From: Acidiphilium sp. PA
GTDB taxonomy: Bacteria; Pseudomonadota; Alphaproteobacteria; Acetobacterales; Acetobacteraceae
Assembly (NCBI RefSeq): GCF_026191915.1
Contig: NZ_JAIMBY010000002.1
Location: forward strand, 1-64,000
Direction: 5' to 3'
DNA: 64,000 bases
Made by a program: the position numbers and the translations under genes. Below are positions 54,251 to 62,082 of the stretch, one piece after another. How positions within the stretch are numbered: position 1 is the first letter of the stretch; each line of letters starts with the position of its first letter. The notes beneath the pieces were generated by a model. The model was not told where the DNA came from. It was given only the letters and a program-made list of their open reading frames with translations, and ran no database searches.

Positions 54251-54640
54251 ATGCCCCTGCTGCGAATCGATATGCTGGAGGGTCGCAGCGATGCGGAACT
54301 CGAAACCCTGCTGGATGCCGCCCATGGCGCGATGCTGGCGGCATTCGGGGTGCCGGCGCGCGATCGTTACCAGATCGTCCATGAGCACAAGCCCTCGCGC
54401 CTGATCGTCCAGGATACCGGCCTCGGCATTGCGCGCAGCGATCGCGTGGTCGTGTTTCAGGTCACCTCCCGTCCGCGCACGCGGGCGGAAAAGCAGGCGT
54501 TCTATACCGGGCTTTGTGCGGCGTTGCAGGAGCGTTGCGGTATCGCGCCCTCCGACGTGGTAATCGCGATCACCGAAAATGCCGATGAGGATTGGTCTTT
54601 CGGCAACGGCGAGGCGCAGTTCCTGACCGGCGCGCTGTAA
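54251..54640 (+). CDS. Tautomerase-superfamily protein
   Basis: The 129-residue protein starts MPLLRIDMLEGRSDAELETLLDAAHGAM. After Met removal the N-terminal Pro is the catalytic base of the superfamily. The end VVIAITENADEDWSFGNGEAQFLTG is typical of the long-chain tautomerase group related to malonate-semialdehyde decarboxylase. The exact substrate is unknown. A GGAGAG site precedes the ATG by 4 bases. An open extension back to 53462 crosses the repeat element and the OsmC gene and is not coding. Confidence 0.85.
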   Translation: MPLLRIDMLEGRSDAELETLLDAAHGAMLAAFGVPARDRYQIVHEHKPSRLIVQDTGLGIARSDRVVVFQVTSRPRTRAEKQAFYTGLCAALQERCGIAPSDVVIAITENADEDWSFGNGEAQFLTGAL

Positions 54641-54726
54641 ACCGCTTCGTCGCGCTTACGGACCGCGATGGCATTCGAACCGTTCGCAACGGAGCTATCG
54701 CGTTACGCTGAGTTCGGTCCTATACT

Positions 54727-54910
54727 CGTCAGTGTCCCTGTCTGAGTTGACCGCAAACACCTGAAGGAAAGAGGACGGGGTGATCGAATCAGCTTCGGGT
54801 CTCAGCCGCCTTTTGATGCCGTAACATCAGGCTGACCCGATACGGCGCGGGCTCCCCACCCCCGCCGCCACAGGAGAACCAGCGGCCAATTATGGCTGCT
54901 GGTTCTCTTT
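54727..54910 (+). ncRNA. Candidate structured small RNA
   Basis: A gap of 269 bases after the tautomerase gene holds a TATACT (54721-54726), then CCCTGTC (54736-54742) pairing with GACGGGG (54774-54780), then a bulged hairpin in which GGGTC-AGCC-TGATG (54797-54818) pairs with CATCA-GGCT-GACCC (54825-54838), then the strong hairpin at 54874-54907 ending in TTT. No reading frame fits. I could not match it to 6S, SRP, tmRNA or a known riboswitch. The -35 region is poor, so the promoter is uncertain. Confidence 0.45.
54874..54907. terminator. Strong hairpin terminator 3' of rnhA and the candidate small RNA
   Basis: GAGAACCAGCGGCC (54874-54887) pairs with GGCTGCTGGTTCTC (54894-54907) with one G-T pair and an AATTAT loop, followed by TTT on the plus strand. 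It ends 3 bases from the rnhA stop on the minus strand, so it may end transcripts from both sides. Confidence 0.7.
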
Positions 54911-55362
54911 CACGGCGCGAGGGTTTCGCGGGCTTTCGTCGCCAGCACGTCGACCCGTTCGTTCATCGTATCGCCGGCGTGGCCGCGTACCCACACCCAT
55001 TCGATGCTGTGCGGTTTCGCCGCCGCCAGCACGCGTTGCCATAATTCGTAATTGGCGACCGGATCGCCCTTGGCGTTGCGCCAGTTGCGCCGCACCCAGC
55101 CGGAATGCCAGCGGGTGATGCCATTGCGGAGATATTCGCTGTCGGTGTGCAGGCGTACCTTGCAGGGACGTTTCAACGATTCGAGCGCAGCGGCGGCGGC
55201 GGTCAGTTCCATCCGGTTGTTGGTGGTCGCGGCTTCACCGCCGGACAATTCCCGCTCATGATCGCCGAATCGCAGCACCGCGGCCCAGCCGCCGGCGCCG
55301 GGGTTGGGTTTGCACCCGCCATCGGTCCAGATTTCGACCAGACGTTCGGTGTCAGAGTCCAT
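54910..55362 (-). CDS. rnhA: Ribonuclease HI
   Basis: RNase HI cuts the RNA strand of RNA-DNA hybrids and removes primers and R-loops. The 150-residue protein has the catalytic carboxylates in order: Asp in [18 protein letters not shown], Glu in [12 protein letters not shown], Asp in [14 protein letters not shown], and Asp/His in [17 protein letters not shown]. Its start overlaps the end of thrB by 11 bases; thrB-rnhA is a common alphaproteobacterial pair. Confidence 0.96.
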   Translation of the reverse strand: MDSDTERLVEIWTDGGCKPNPGAGGWAAVLRFGDHERELSGGEAATTNNRMELTAAAAALESLKRPCKVRLHTDSEYLRNGITRWHSGWVRRNWRNAKGDPVANYELWQRVLAAAKPHSIEWVWVRGHAGDTMNERVDVLATKARETLAP

Positions 55363-56311
55363 AATCGGCGGCCGATCTGGTTTGGGTGTGAAAGCGCAGC
55401 CGGCGGTAGTAGGGCATCGGGTCCTTGCGGGTCACCAACGCGCCGTCCGGTGTGTTGATCCAGTCATACAGTCGCGTCAGCAGAAACCGCATGGCCGCCC
55501 CCGCGCTCAATACCGGCAGCGCCGCGCCTTCCTCGGCGCCAAGCGGCCGCACGCTCTGATAGCCGCGCAGCAGGGCCTGTGATTTGGTGATGTTGAAACT
55601 CAGATCGGCCTCAAAGCACCAGGCATTCAGGCAGACCGCGATATCGTAGGCAAAAAAATCGGTCGCCGCGAAATAAAAATCGATCAGGCCGGAGATGGCG
55701 CCATCCAGGAAGAACACGTTGTCTGGAAACAGATCGGCGTGGATCTGCCCGCGCGGCAGGCCCTGCGGCCAGTGATCCAGAATATAATCGAGTGAAGCCG
55801 CTAACGCGCCCCCCAACCCGGGCTCGACGCCGTCTGCGCTGTCGCCGCAGCGTTCGAGCAGCGGCCGCCAGCCGGTCGGGCCCAGCGCATTGACCCGTTC
55901 GGCCTGGTAATCCGCCCCCGCGATGTGCAACCGCGCCAGGGCCGCGCCGAGCGGTGCGCAATGCGCGGCGGTTGGCCGGCGTGGCCAGATGCCGGGCAGA
56001 AACGTGGTGATCGCGGCGATTCGCCCGGCAAGCGGATTGAGGTTGCGGCCATCGCGTGCGCGTACCGGCAGCGGGCAGGGCAGGGATTTCGCGGCGAGAT
56101 GCTCCATCAAGCCCAGAAACCACGGCAGTTCCGCCGGATCGACCCGCTTTTCATAGAGCGTCAGGATAAAATCGCCGGTGGTGGTGCGCAGCGAGTAATT
56201 GCTGTTCTCGACCCCCTCGGCGATCCCGCGAAACGCGACGACGCGGCCGATGTCATAGGCTTCAAGGAACCCCGCCAACGCATCATCGGTCACTTCGGTA
56301 TAGACTGCCAT
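55352..56311 (-). CDS. thrB: Homoserine kinase (choline-kinase-like type)
   Basis: This kinase phosphorylates homoserine on the way to threonine. The 319-residue protein is of the alphaproteobacterial APH-fold type rather than the GHMP type: [66 protein letters not shown], the catalytic loop [14 protein letters not shown], and the metal Asp in [18 protein letters not shown]. ispH, often upstream, is not here. It ends inside rnhA and is read divergently from the lipoprotein gene at 56380. Confidence 0.93.
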   Translation of the reverse strand: MAVYTEVTDDALAGFLEAYDIGRVVAFRGIAEGVENSNYSLRTTTGDFILTLYEKRVDPAELPWFLGLMEHLAAKSLPCPLPVRARDGRNLNPLAGRIAAITTFLPGIWPRRPTAAHCAPLGAALARLHIAGADYQAERVNALGPTGWRPLLERCGDSADGVEPGLGGALAASLDYILDHWPQGLPRGQIHADLFPDNVFFLDGAISGLIDFYFAATDFFAYDIAVCLNAWCFEADLSFNITKSQALLRGYQSVRPLGAEEGAALPVLSAGAAMRFLLTRLYDWINTPDGALVTRKDPMPYYRRLRFHTQTRSAADYGL

Positions 56312-56379
56312 GGGGGGTGGAGATGACCGATCGGCGATTTGATGGCAAGGGAGGCGGGACCACTCTTCAGGAGACGCTC

Positions 56380-56913
56380 GTGACCAGATCCGCCCATCGC
56401 CTCGTTCGGCTCGCCCCGATCCTGCTCGCGACCCTGTCCGTCTCAGCCTGCACCGGCAGCAAGGCGCCGGACCTCTATTGCCCGCAGGTCGCGGTCCTCC
56501 AGCAGGCCAGCCGCGTCATCCTGGCCAACGGCAACAGCAACGATATCGCAGCACAGACGCTCGATGCGCGGATCACCGGGGTCGCCGGCACATGCCACGA
56601 AGCCGGCAAACACATGGAAACCGTGAACTTCCGCATCGGCTTCGCCGCCACCAATGGCCCGGCCTCGCGCCTCGCGCAGCAGACACTGCCCTATTTCATC
56701 GCCATCGTGCAGGGCGATGACATCATCAACAAGCGGGTGTTTCCGGTCAGCTTCGACTTCAAGAACGGCGCCGATCAGGCGATTGCCACCACCACCCCGA
56801 TCACTTTGAAATTCCCGCGCGCGCCGCGCAGCGCCCATCAGCAGGTGCTGGTCGGGTTCCAGATGAGCCAGGCGGAACTCGACCGCACCGGCGAACCGGC
56901 CGCCGCGCCATGA
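56380..56913 (+). CDS. Putative lipoprotein, conserved type of unknown function
   Basis: The 177-residue protein, read from the GTG at 56380, has a lipoprotein signal (VTRSAHRLVRLAPILLATLSVSAC). The mature part contains YCPQVAVLQQASRVILANG, VAGTCHEAGKHMETVNFRIGFAATNGPASR and FIAIVQGDDIINKRVFPVSFDF. These suggest a beta-rich periplasmic fold of a kind common in alphaproteobacteria, but I cannot name it. An AGGAG site (56369-56373) six bases before the GTG fixes the start; an ATG at 56323 in the same frame would spoil the signal. The methyltransferase gene overlaps as ATGA. Confidence 0.75.
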   Translation: MTRSAHRLVRLAPILLATLSVSACTGSKAPDLYCPQVAVLQQASRVILANGNSNDIAAQTLDARITGVAGTCHEAGKHMETVNFRIGFAATNGPASRLAQQTLPYFIAIVQGDDIINKRVFPVSFDFKNGADQAIATTTPITLKFPRAPRSAHQQVLVGFQMSQAELDRTGEPAAAP

Positions 56914-57677
56914 GCGAGACGGCCGATCGACCGATCGAGGTAATGCCCTTTCACGCGGGCATGGACTATTTCGATTGTCTCAGCCGCTTGCATGATGTGC
57001 TGGCGCCCGCGCGCTATCTCGAAATCGGCGTCTGGCGCGGTGAGTCGCTCGAACGATCGCGCGCCGCCAGCATAGCGATCGATCCGCATTTCCTGATCGA
57101 TCGCAATATCATGGAGGGCAAACCGTCCTGCCATCTGTTCCAGACCGGCAGCGACACGTTTTTCGCAACCGAAGACCCGATCACGACGCTCGGCGGCCCG
57201 ATCGACCTCGCCTTCCTCGATGGCATGCATCATTTCGAATTCCTGCTGCGCGACTTCGCCAATACCGAGCGCGCCTGCCATCCCGGCAGCGCGATCGTGC
57301 TGCACGACTGCCTGCCGATCGACCCGCGTATCGCCCATCGCGATCAATCGGAAGATCTCCGGGTCGATGCCGTGGTGCCCGGCTGGTGGGCCGGCGATGT
57401 CTGGAAAGTGCCGGTCCTGCTCAAGCGCTTCCGCCCGGACCTTACCATGATCGCCTTCGATGCGCCGCCGACCGGGCTGATCGTGATCACCGGGCTCGAC
57501 CCCGCCAACCGCCGCCTCAACGAACAGTACCAGACCATGGTCGATGCGATGATGGCGGTCGATCTCGTAGGCTACGGTACCGCGCGCCTGTTCGAGCTGC
57601 TCGCGCCGCATCCGACCAGGCTGCTTGACGACCCGGCCGCACTGCGCGCCGCGCTGTTTCCCGGTGCGCGCCGATGA
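56910..57677 (+). CDS. Class I SAM-dependent methyltransferase
   Basis: The 255-residue protein has the SAM motif I RYLEIGVWRGESLERS, motif II acid region SIAIDPHFLI, and IDLAFLDGMHHFEFLLRDFANTERACHPGSAIVLHDCLP, the pattern of Methyltransf_24-type enzymes. Such enzymes often modify sugars or lipids near glycosyltransferase genes. The substrate is unknown. It overlaps the lipoprotein before it and the SDR gene after it by four bases each, so all three are likely co-translated. Confidence 0.83.
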   Translation: MSETADRPIEVMPFHAGMDYFDCLSRLHDVLAPARYLEIGVWRGESLERSRAASIAIDPHFLIDRNIMEGKPSCHLFQTGSDTFFATEDPITTLGGPIDLAFLDGMHHFEFLLRDFANTERACHPGSAIVLHDCLPIDPRIAHRDQSEDLRVDAVVPGWWAGDVWKVPVLLKRFRPDLTMIAFDAPPTGLIVITGLDPANRRLNEQYQTMVDAMMAVDLVGYGTARLFELLAPHPTRLLDDPAALRAALFPGARR

Positions 57678-58426
57678 GCGGCGCCGCCCTGATCACCGGC
57701 GGTGCCAGGCGCATCGGTGCCGCCATCACCGGCGCCATCGCGCGCGCGGGCACACCCGTGGTAATTCATTACCGCAACGCGGCCGATGAAGCCGAGGCGC
57801 TGGCCCGCACCATGACCGATGCCGGGGGCACCGCCTACACGATCGGCGCCGATCTGGCGGATGAAGCGGCGGTCGCCAGCCTGATCGCGCGGGCGGAAGC
57901 GCTCGCCGGGCCCATCGATGTGCTGGTCAACAACGCCTCGCATTTCATCTTCGATCAGGCCGCCACCGTGACAGCACACTCGATTGCGGCGCATATCGCC
58001 CCCAACCTCACCGCGCCGGTGATCCTCGCCCGCGATCTGGCCGCACGCATCGGCGAGCGGCGCGGGGTCATCATCAATATCCTCGACCAGAAACTGACCA
58101 ATCTGAACCCGGATTTCTTCGCCTACACGCTTTCGAAAGCCGCCCTCGCAACCGCGACCGAAATGCTGGCAATGGCGCTGGCGCCGCGCATCCGCGTCTG
58201 CGGCGTCTCGCCGGGCTTGACCATGATCGGCGCCAGACAAAGCCCGGAGAATTTCGCGCGCGGCCAGCAGGCGACACCGCTGCAATACGGCTCGGCCCCG
58301 GAGGATATCGCTCGCGCGGTGATGTTCATCCTCGAAACACCGTCGATCACCGGCACGACGTTGCTGGTCGATGCCGGCGAGCATCTGATGCGAAGGCAGC
58401 GCGATGTCTCGTTCAACGCGGCCTGA
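57674..58426 (+). CDS. Short-chain dehydrogenase, pteridine-reductase-like
   Basis: The 250-residue SDR begins ALITGGARRIGAAITGAIARAG, and the TGGARRIG form with Arg is typical of FolM / pteridine reductases that use NADPH to reduce dihydropteridines. The catalytic Tyr-X-X-X-Lys is in FFAYTLSKAALATATEML, and NNAS is in VLVNNASHFIFDQA. A role as dihydromonapterin or dihydrofolate reductase is a reasonable guess from the motif, not shown. It ends the lipoprotein-methyltransferase-SDR operon and converges with the coiled-coil gene 13 bases away. Confidence 0.82.
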   Translation: MSGAALITGGARRIGAAITGAIARAGTPVVIHYRNAADEAEALARTMTDAGGTAYTIGADLADEAAVASLIARAEALAGPIDVLVNNASHFIFDQAATVTAHSIAAHIAPNLTAPVILARDLAARIGERRGVIINILDQKLTNLNPDFFAYTLSKAALATATEMLAMALAPRIRVCGVSPGLTMIGARQSPENFARGQQATPLQYGSAPEDIARAVMFILETPSITGTTLLVDAGEHLMRRQRDVSFNAA

Positions 58427-58439
58427 TCCGGCCCCGTGG

Positions 58440-58835
58440 TCAGCGCCGCGCCACGCTCCTGATCAGCCGCGCGAGCGGCAGCACCATGCGGATCGCGCGC
58501 GGCCCGTCTGGCCAGTGCAGGCTGGCCGCCACCGCCGGCAGCCGTGCCGCTTCGGTGCTCAGAGCCGCAATCTCTGCCGCGCAAGCGGCCAATCGCGCCG
58601 CCTGATCCGCGATAATGCCGCGCTGACCTTCGAGCTGACGGTGCTGCGCTTCGATAATCTCGGCCTGTTCGCCGAGCTTGCTTACCTGTGTCGCGATCGC
58701 CCGGTCACGCGCCAGAATCGCCTCGTCGCGCGCCGCGAGCGCCTGTTCCAGCCCGGCAATCCTGACCTGCCGATCCACCACCATGCGCCGCAGCAGCTGC
58801 TCCAGCCCGGCAGGCCTGACATCCGTCTCTTCCAT
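58440..58835 (-). CDS. Small coiled-coil protein
   Basis: The 131-residue frame is a nearly continuous coiled coil: LLRRMVVDRQVRIAGLEQALAARDEAILARDRAIATQVSKLGEQAEIIEAQHRQLEGQRG with heptad leucines, followed by a Pro-rich break and a basic C-terminal helix (RAIRMVLPLARLIRSVARR) that could contact membrane. No family is recognised. It is divergent from the two-domain glycosyltransferase with only 29 bases between starts. Real coding is supported by length and heptad pattern, but it is the least certain of the protein calls in this part. Confidence 0.5.
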   Translation of the reverse strand: MEETDVRPAGLEQLLRRMVVDRQVRIAGLEQALAARDEAILARDRAIATQVSKLGEQAEIIEAQHRQLEGQRGIIADQAARLAACAAEIAALSTEAARLPAVAASLHWPDGPRAIRMVLPLARLIRSVARR

Positions 58836-58864
58836 AGCAACAGTCTACACGGTTGTGGATTTTG

Positions 58865-61120
58865 ATGAAACCACAACTTCTGATCGATGCGCGTTGTCTG
58901 CAACGACCGGATTTTGCCCGGCGCGGCATAGGTATGCATCTCGCAACCATGCTCGCCGCATCGCCGACGGCGGCTTTCGCCATCACCTTGCTGTTCGACC
59001 CCGCCCTGCCGCCGCCCGACCCCGATCTTGCGGTGCTCGGTGAGGCCGTGACGATGACCGCCTACGCCGCCAGCCGCACGCCGGGTGTCTTTCTGCAGCC
59101 CGCGCCGTTCTCCCTGCCGCCGGGCCGCACCGCCCGCCTGCTGCAAACCCGGTCTCGCCGGCGCATCGCCGTCGTGCTCGATTTCATCCCGCTTGATGAT
59201 CCCGCCACCTATCTCACCACGCCGCAATCCCGCCGCGCCTACGCCGCCCAGTGCGCCGCCCTGCGCCGTTACGATCATTTTCTGCCGATTTCGCAAACGA
59301 CCGCGCGTCGCCTCCACCACCTCGTCCCCGCCAGCGTCGGCCATAGCGATGTCACCGGCGTCGCGATCCGCCCCGGGCTGATCCGCGCCAGCCCCGCCCC
59401 GCCGTTCACCGACCGCGCCGGCATTCTGGTGGTCAGCGGCGATGATCCCCGCAAAAACCCGACAATCGCCGTCCGCGCCGCGCTGGGTGTGCCGATCCGC
59501 TTCGTCGGCATCCACGATCCAGGCACGCGCGCCGGCCTGGCCACGCTGCACGCGGCCGCCGGCGGCAAACCGGACGATCTGATCTTTCTGCCGCAGCTGA
59601 CCGATGCCGAACTGGCCGCGGCCTACGCCGCCGCCCGCCTGGTCATCGCACCCTCCCGCGCGGAAGGTTTCTCGCTGCCGGTGATCGAGGCGATCGCCCA
59701 GGGCACGCCGGTGATCGCAGCCGACGAACCCGCGCAGGCCGAATTGCTCGACCCGTCGTTCCGTTTCCCGGCCGACGATGCCGGAGCCCTGCGCGAAAAG
59801 GCGGCAGGCCCGCTCGCCGACCCCGCGCGCTGGCACGCTGCGCAAGCACGCCAGACCGGCATCGTCGATGCGTTTACCCCGCCGGCCGTCGCCGCGCGCT
59901 TCTGGGCGCCGATCGAGGCGCTCGCGAACGCCGCACGCCCATCCCCCGCCATCGTGACCCATGCGCTGCCCCGCATCGCGTTCCTGTCACCGCTGCCGCC
60001 CACCACCTCGGGCTGCGCCGACCACAGCGCCAGCCTGCTTGCCGCGCTCCGCCCGCTCGCCACCGTCACGGCTTTCAGCGACACGCGCCAACCCGGCCTG
60101 CCGCCCGGCATTGCCTTCGGCGGTGTGGCCGACGTCACGATCATGCGATCCGCCCGGTTCGATGCGATCATCACCGTACTCGGCAATTCGCAGTTTCACG
60201 CGACCGAGATCGGGCTGCTGCTCGATTACGGCGCCGCCGCCATTCTGCACGATGCGAGGCTGATCGGCCTCTACTGCGGCACACTCGGCATCGCCCGCGC
60301 GCTCGGCGTCGCCGCGGCCGAAATCGGCGCCGATGTCAGCCTCGCCGATCTCGAAGCCTGGGAGCGTGCCGAAGCCACCATGCCGGTGCGGTGCCTGGGC
60401 GAGGTCGCCTCCGCCGCCACGCCGCTGATCGTGCACGCGCGGGCCACGGCCGATTTCATCACCGCCCGCCACGGCATCGCGGCACAGTTTCTGCCTTTCG
60501 CACCCTACCGCGTGCCCGATCCGGCGAGCCTCAGCCCGGCCGCGCGCATCGCCGCCCGCGCGCGCCTCGGCATCGAACCTCATCATACGCTGATCGCGAG
60601 TTTCGGCCATGTCCATGCCGGCAAGGACCCGGCGGTGACGATCGCGGCATTCGGCCGGTTGGCACCCACCCGCGCCTGCCGTTTCGCCATGGTCGGTGGC
60701 GGCAACCCGGCGCTGATCGCGGATCTGCGCGCCACCGCAACCGCCCTCGGCATCGCGCCCGACACGCTCGATCTCGATGCCGCGCAGGTACCCGAATCGC
60801 GCTACCGCGATTATCTCGCCGCCGCCGATGTCGCGGTCCAGCTCCGCCGCGCCCCGCCCGGCAGCATTTCGGGCGCGGTGGCCGATGTGATTGCCGCCGG
60901 TCTGCCCTGCGTCGCCGCCGCGACACTGGTCGCCGCGCTGGAACCGCCTCCCTATGTGACCGCAATTGGCGATGACGCAGCACCGGCCACGATCGCCGCC
61001 GCCATCGCCGCAGCACTCGATCAGGGGCGCGCGCATATCCCCGCCCTGCGCGCCGAATTCATGGCGCAGCGGAGCATGGCCCGCTATGCCCAGTCGGTGC
61101 TCGATGCCGTCCTGGGGTAA
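58865..61120 (+). CDS. Two-domain (tandem GT4-type) glycosyltransferase
   Basis: The 751-residue protein has two GT-B units. Unit 1 (about residues 1-355) carries LIDARCLQRPDFARRGIGMHLATML, a DDPRKNPTIAV segment, and the donor motif APSRAEGFSLPVIEAIAQGTPVIAADEPAQAELL with the EGFSLPVIEA acidic site. Unit 2 (about 370-751) begins IAFLSPLPPTTSGCADHSASLLAAL and has SFGHVHAGKDPAVTIAAFGRL and a weaker donor site SISGAVADVIAAGLPCVAA. Paired GT4 enzymes usually build surface polysaccharide. The second unit lacks the Glu-X7-Glu motif seen in the first. The ATG at 58865 was chosen over a TTG four codons earlier. Confidence 0.85.
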   Translation: MKPQLLIDARCLQRPDFARRGIGMHLATMLAASPTAAFAITLLFDPALPPPDPDLAVLGEAVTMTAYAASRTPGVFLQPAPFSLPPGRTARLLQTRSRRRIAVVLDFIPLDDPATYLTTPQSRRAYAAQCAALRRYDHFLPISQTTARRLHHLVPASVGHSDVTGVAIRPGLIRASPAPPFTDRAGILVVSGDDPRKNPTIAVRAALGVPIRFVGIHDPGTRAGLATLHAAAGGKPDDLIFLPQLTDAELAAAYAAARLVIAPSRAEGFSLPVIEAIAQGTPVIAADEPAQAELLDPSFRFPADDAGALREKAAGPLADPARWHAAQARQTGIVDAFTPPAVAARFWAPIEALANAARPSPAIVTHALPRIAFLSPLPPTTSGCADHSASLLAALRPLATVTAFSDTRQPGLPPGIAFGGVADVTIMRSARFDAIITVLGNSQFHATEIGLLLDYGAAAILHDARLIGLYCGTLGIARALGVAAAEIGADVSLADLEAWERAEATMPVRCLGEVASAATPLIVHARATADFITARHGIAAQFLPFAPYRVPDPASLSPAARIAARARLGIEPHHTLIASFGHVHAGKDPAVTIAAFGRLAPTRACRFAMVGGGNPALIADLRATATALGIAPDTLDLDAAQVPESRYRDYLAAADVAVQLRRAPPGSISGAVADVIAAGLPCVAAATLVAALEPPPYVTAIGDDAAPATIAAAIAAALDQGRAHIPALRAEFMAQRSMARYAQSVLDAVLG

Positions 61121-61123
61121 CGT

Positions 61124-61259
61124 CAAGCAGGCCCTGGTTTTTTTGAAAAAAAAGCAGCAAAAAAACGTCACTGCCATAGATCCTATGCCCGCGAAACCAC
61201 GCCCCACACACATAAATAAAAGTTTTTTGCTGCTTTTTTTCAAAAAAGCAGTGCTTGCC
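61124..61259 (+). repeat. A/T-rich nested-palindrome repeat element, copy 2
   Basis: The left arm (61124-61167) and right arm (61221-61259) are inverted copies around a GC-rich spacer of about 53 bases. The arms align with copy 1, but the stem sequence is GCAG/CTGC instead of GAAG/CTTC, so both sides changed together. The spacer shares CCCGCG...ACGCC and ATAAATAAA-like blocks with copy 1. It starts 4 bases after the glycosyltransferase stop and precedes grpE. Confidence 0.75.
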
Positions 61260-61325
61260 TTCCCTTACTTGGCCTCCAGGATCCCCCGCTTGTCTCACGC
61301 GGACTCTCGTCCTATTTCCATTGCC

Positions 61326-61931
61326 ATGACCGAAGAAAATCCACCCCAAACCCCATCATCCGAAACCGATCCCGGTATTGTGGCATCGGACAACGAAGCG
61401 CCGGACATCGAGTCGCCCGAGGCGCGCATCGCCGCACTCGAAGCCGAGGTCGCCGATTATCGCGACAAATGGATCCGCGCGCAGGCCGATATGGAAAATC
61501 TGCGCGCCCGCACGCGGCGCGACGTCGATGACGCACGGCAGTACGCGGTGCAGAAATTCGCGGCCGATGTCGCCGAGACCGCGGAAAACCTGCGCCGTGG
61601 CCTCGACACGCTGCCGCCGCCCGCGCCCGACGAGTCGCCTTTGCTGACCAAGATGCGCGATGGCTTCGCCGGCGTTGAGCGCAGCTTCGTTGCAATGCTG
61701 GAGCGCAACGGCGTCAAGGCCGAAGAGCCGGTCGGCAGCGCGTTCGATGCCAACCGCCATCAGGCCATGTCCGAGCAGGAAACCACCGATGCTCCGCCCG
61801 GCACCGTCATTCAGGCCTGGAGCCGGACGTGGATGCTGAATGGCCGGCTGTTGAAGCCCGCCATGGTCGTGGTGGCGAAGGCCCCGGTCGCGCAGCCGCC
61901 GCTGTCGCAACCGCTCGATATCGAGGCTTAA
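61326..61931 (+). CDS. grpE: Nucleotide exchange factor GrpE
   Basis: GrpE drives ADP release from DnaK. The 201-residue protein has an acidic, disordered start (MTEENPPQTPSSETDPG), the long coiled-coil IAALEAEVADYRDKWIRAQADMENLRARTRRDVDDARQYAVQKFAADV, and the beta-domain end NGVKAEEPVGSAFDANRHQAMSEQETTDAPPGTVIQAWSRTWMLNGRLLKPAMVVVAK. It is the usual neighbour of dnaK, which starts 151 bases downstream. The ATG at 61326 is preferred because the upstream frame crosses the repeat element. Confidence 0.94.
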   Translation: MTEENPPQTPSSETDPGIVASDNEAPDIESPEARIAALEAEVADYRDKWIRAQADMENLRARTRRDVDDARQYAVQKFAADVAETAENLRRGLDTLPPPAPDESPLLTKMRDGFAGVERSFVAMLERNGVKAEEPVGSAFDANRHQAMSEQETTDAPPGTVIQAWSRTWMLNGRLLKPAMVVVAKAPVAQPPLSQPLDIEA

Positions 61932-61981
61932 GCCCGCGTTAACCATCGCGAGATAAATTAAGCGGACTGACATCGAAAACC

Positions 61982-62062
61982 CTTGTGCCCTGGGGTTCGG
62001 TTCAATACATGAAGGGTGTGAAACAAAAGGGATGCGCCCGATGCTTCGGGTCCGGCACATCC
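61982..62062 (+). promoter_or_regulatory. dnaK leader: possible heat-shock promoter and 5'-UTR hairpin
   Basis: CTTG (61982-61985) with CAATACAT (62003-62010) 17 bases on is a weak candidate for an RpoH-type promoter. Downstream, GGATG (62030-62034) pairs with CATCC (62058-62062) and CCCGA (62037-62041) with TCGGG (62046-62050) to make a two-part hairpin that ends 8 bases before the GGAG ribosome site at 62071. The hairpin is clear. The promoter match is partial. Confidence 0.35.
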
Positions 62063-62082
62063 GCTGCAAAGGAGAAGTTTCT

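Noticed and set aside
54727-54910. 6S RNA, SRP RNA or tmRNA identity for the candidate small RNA
   Set aside because: The long 6S stem, the GGAAG-type SRP loop and the tmRNA tRNA-like ends were looked for and not seen.
59987-61243. 418-codon minus-strand frame opposite the glycosyltransferase
   Set aside because: Antisense to a clear coding region, and it begins inside the repeat element.
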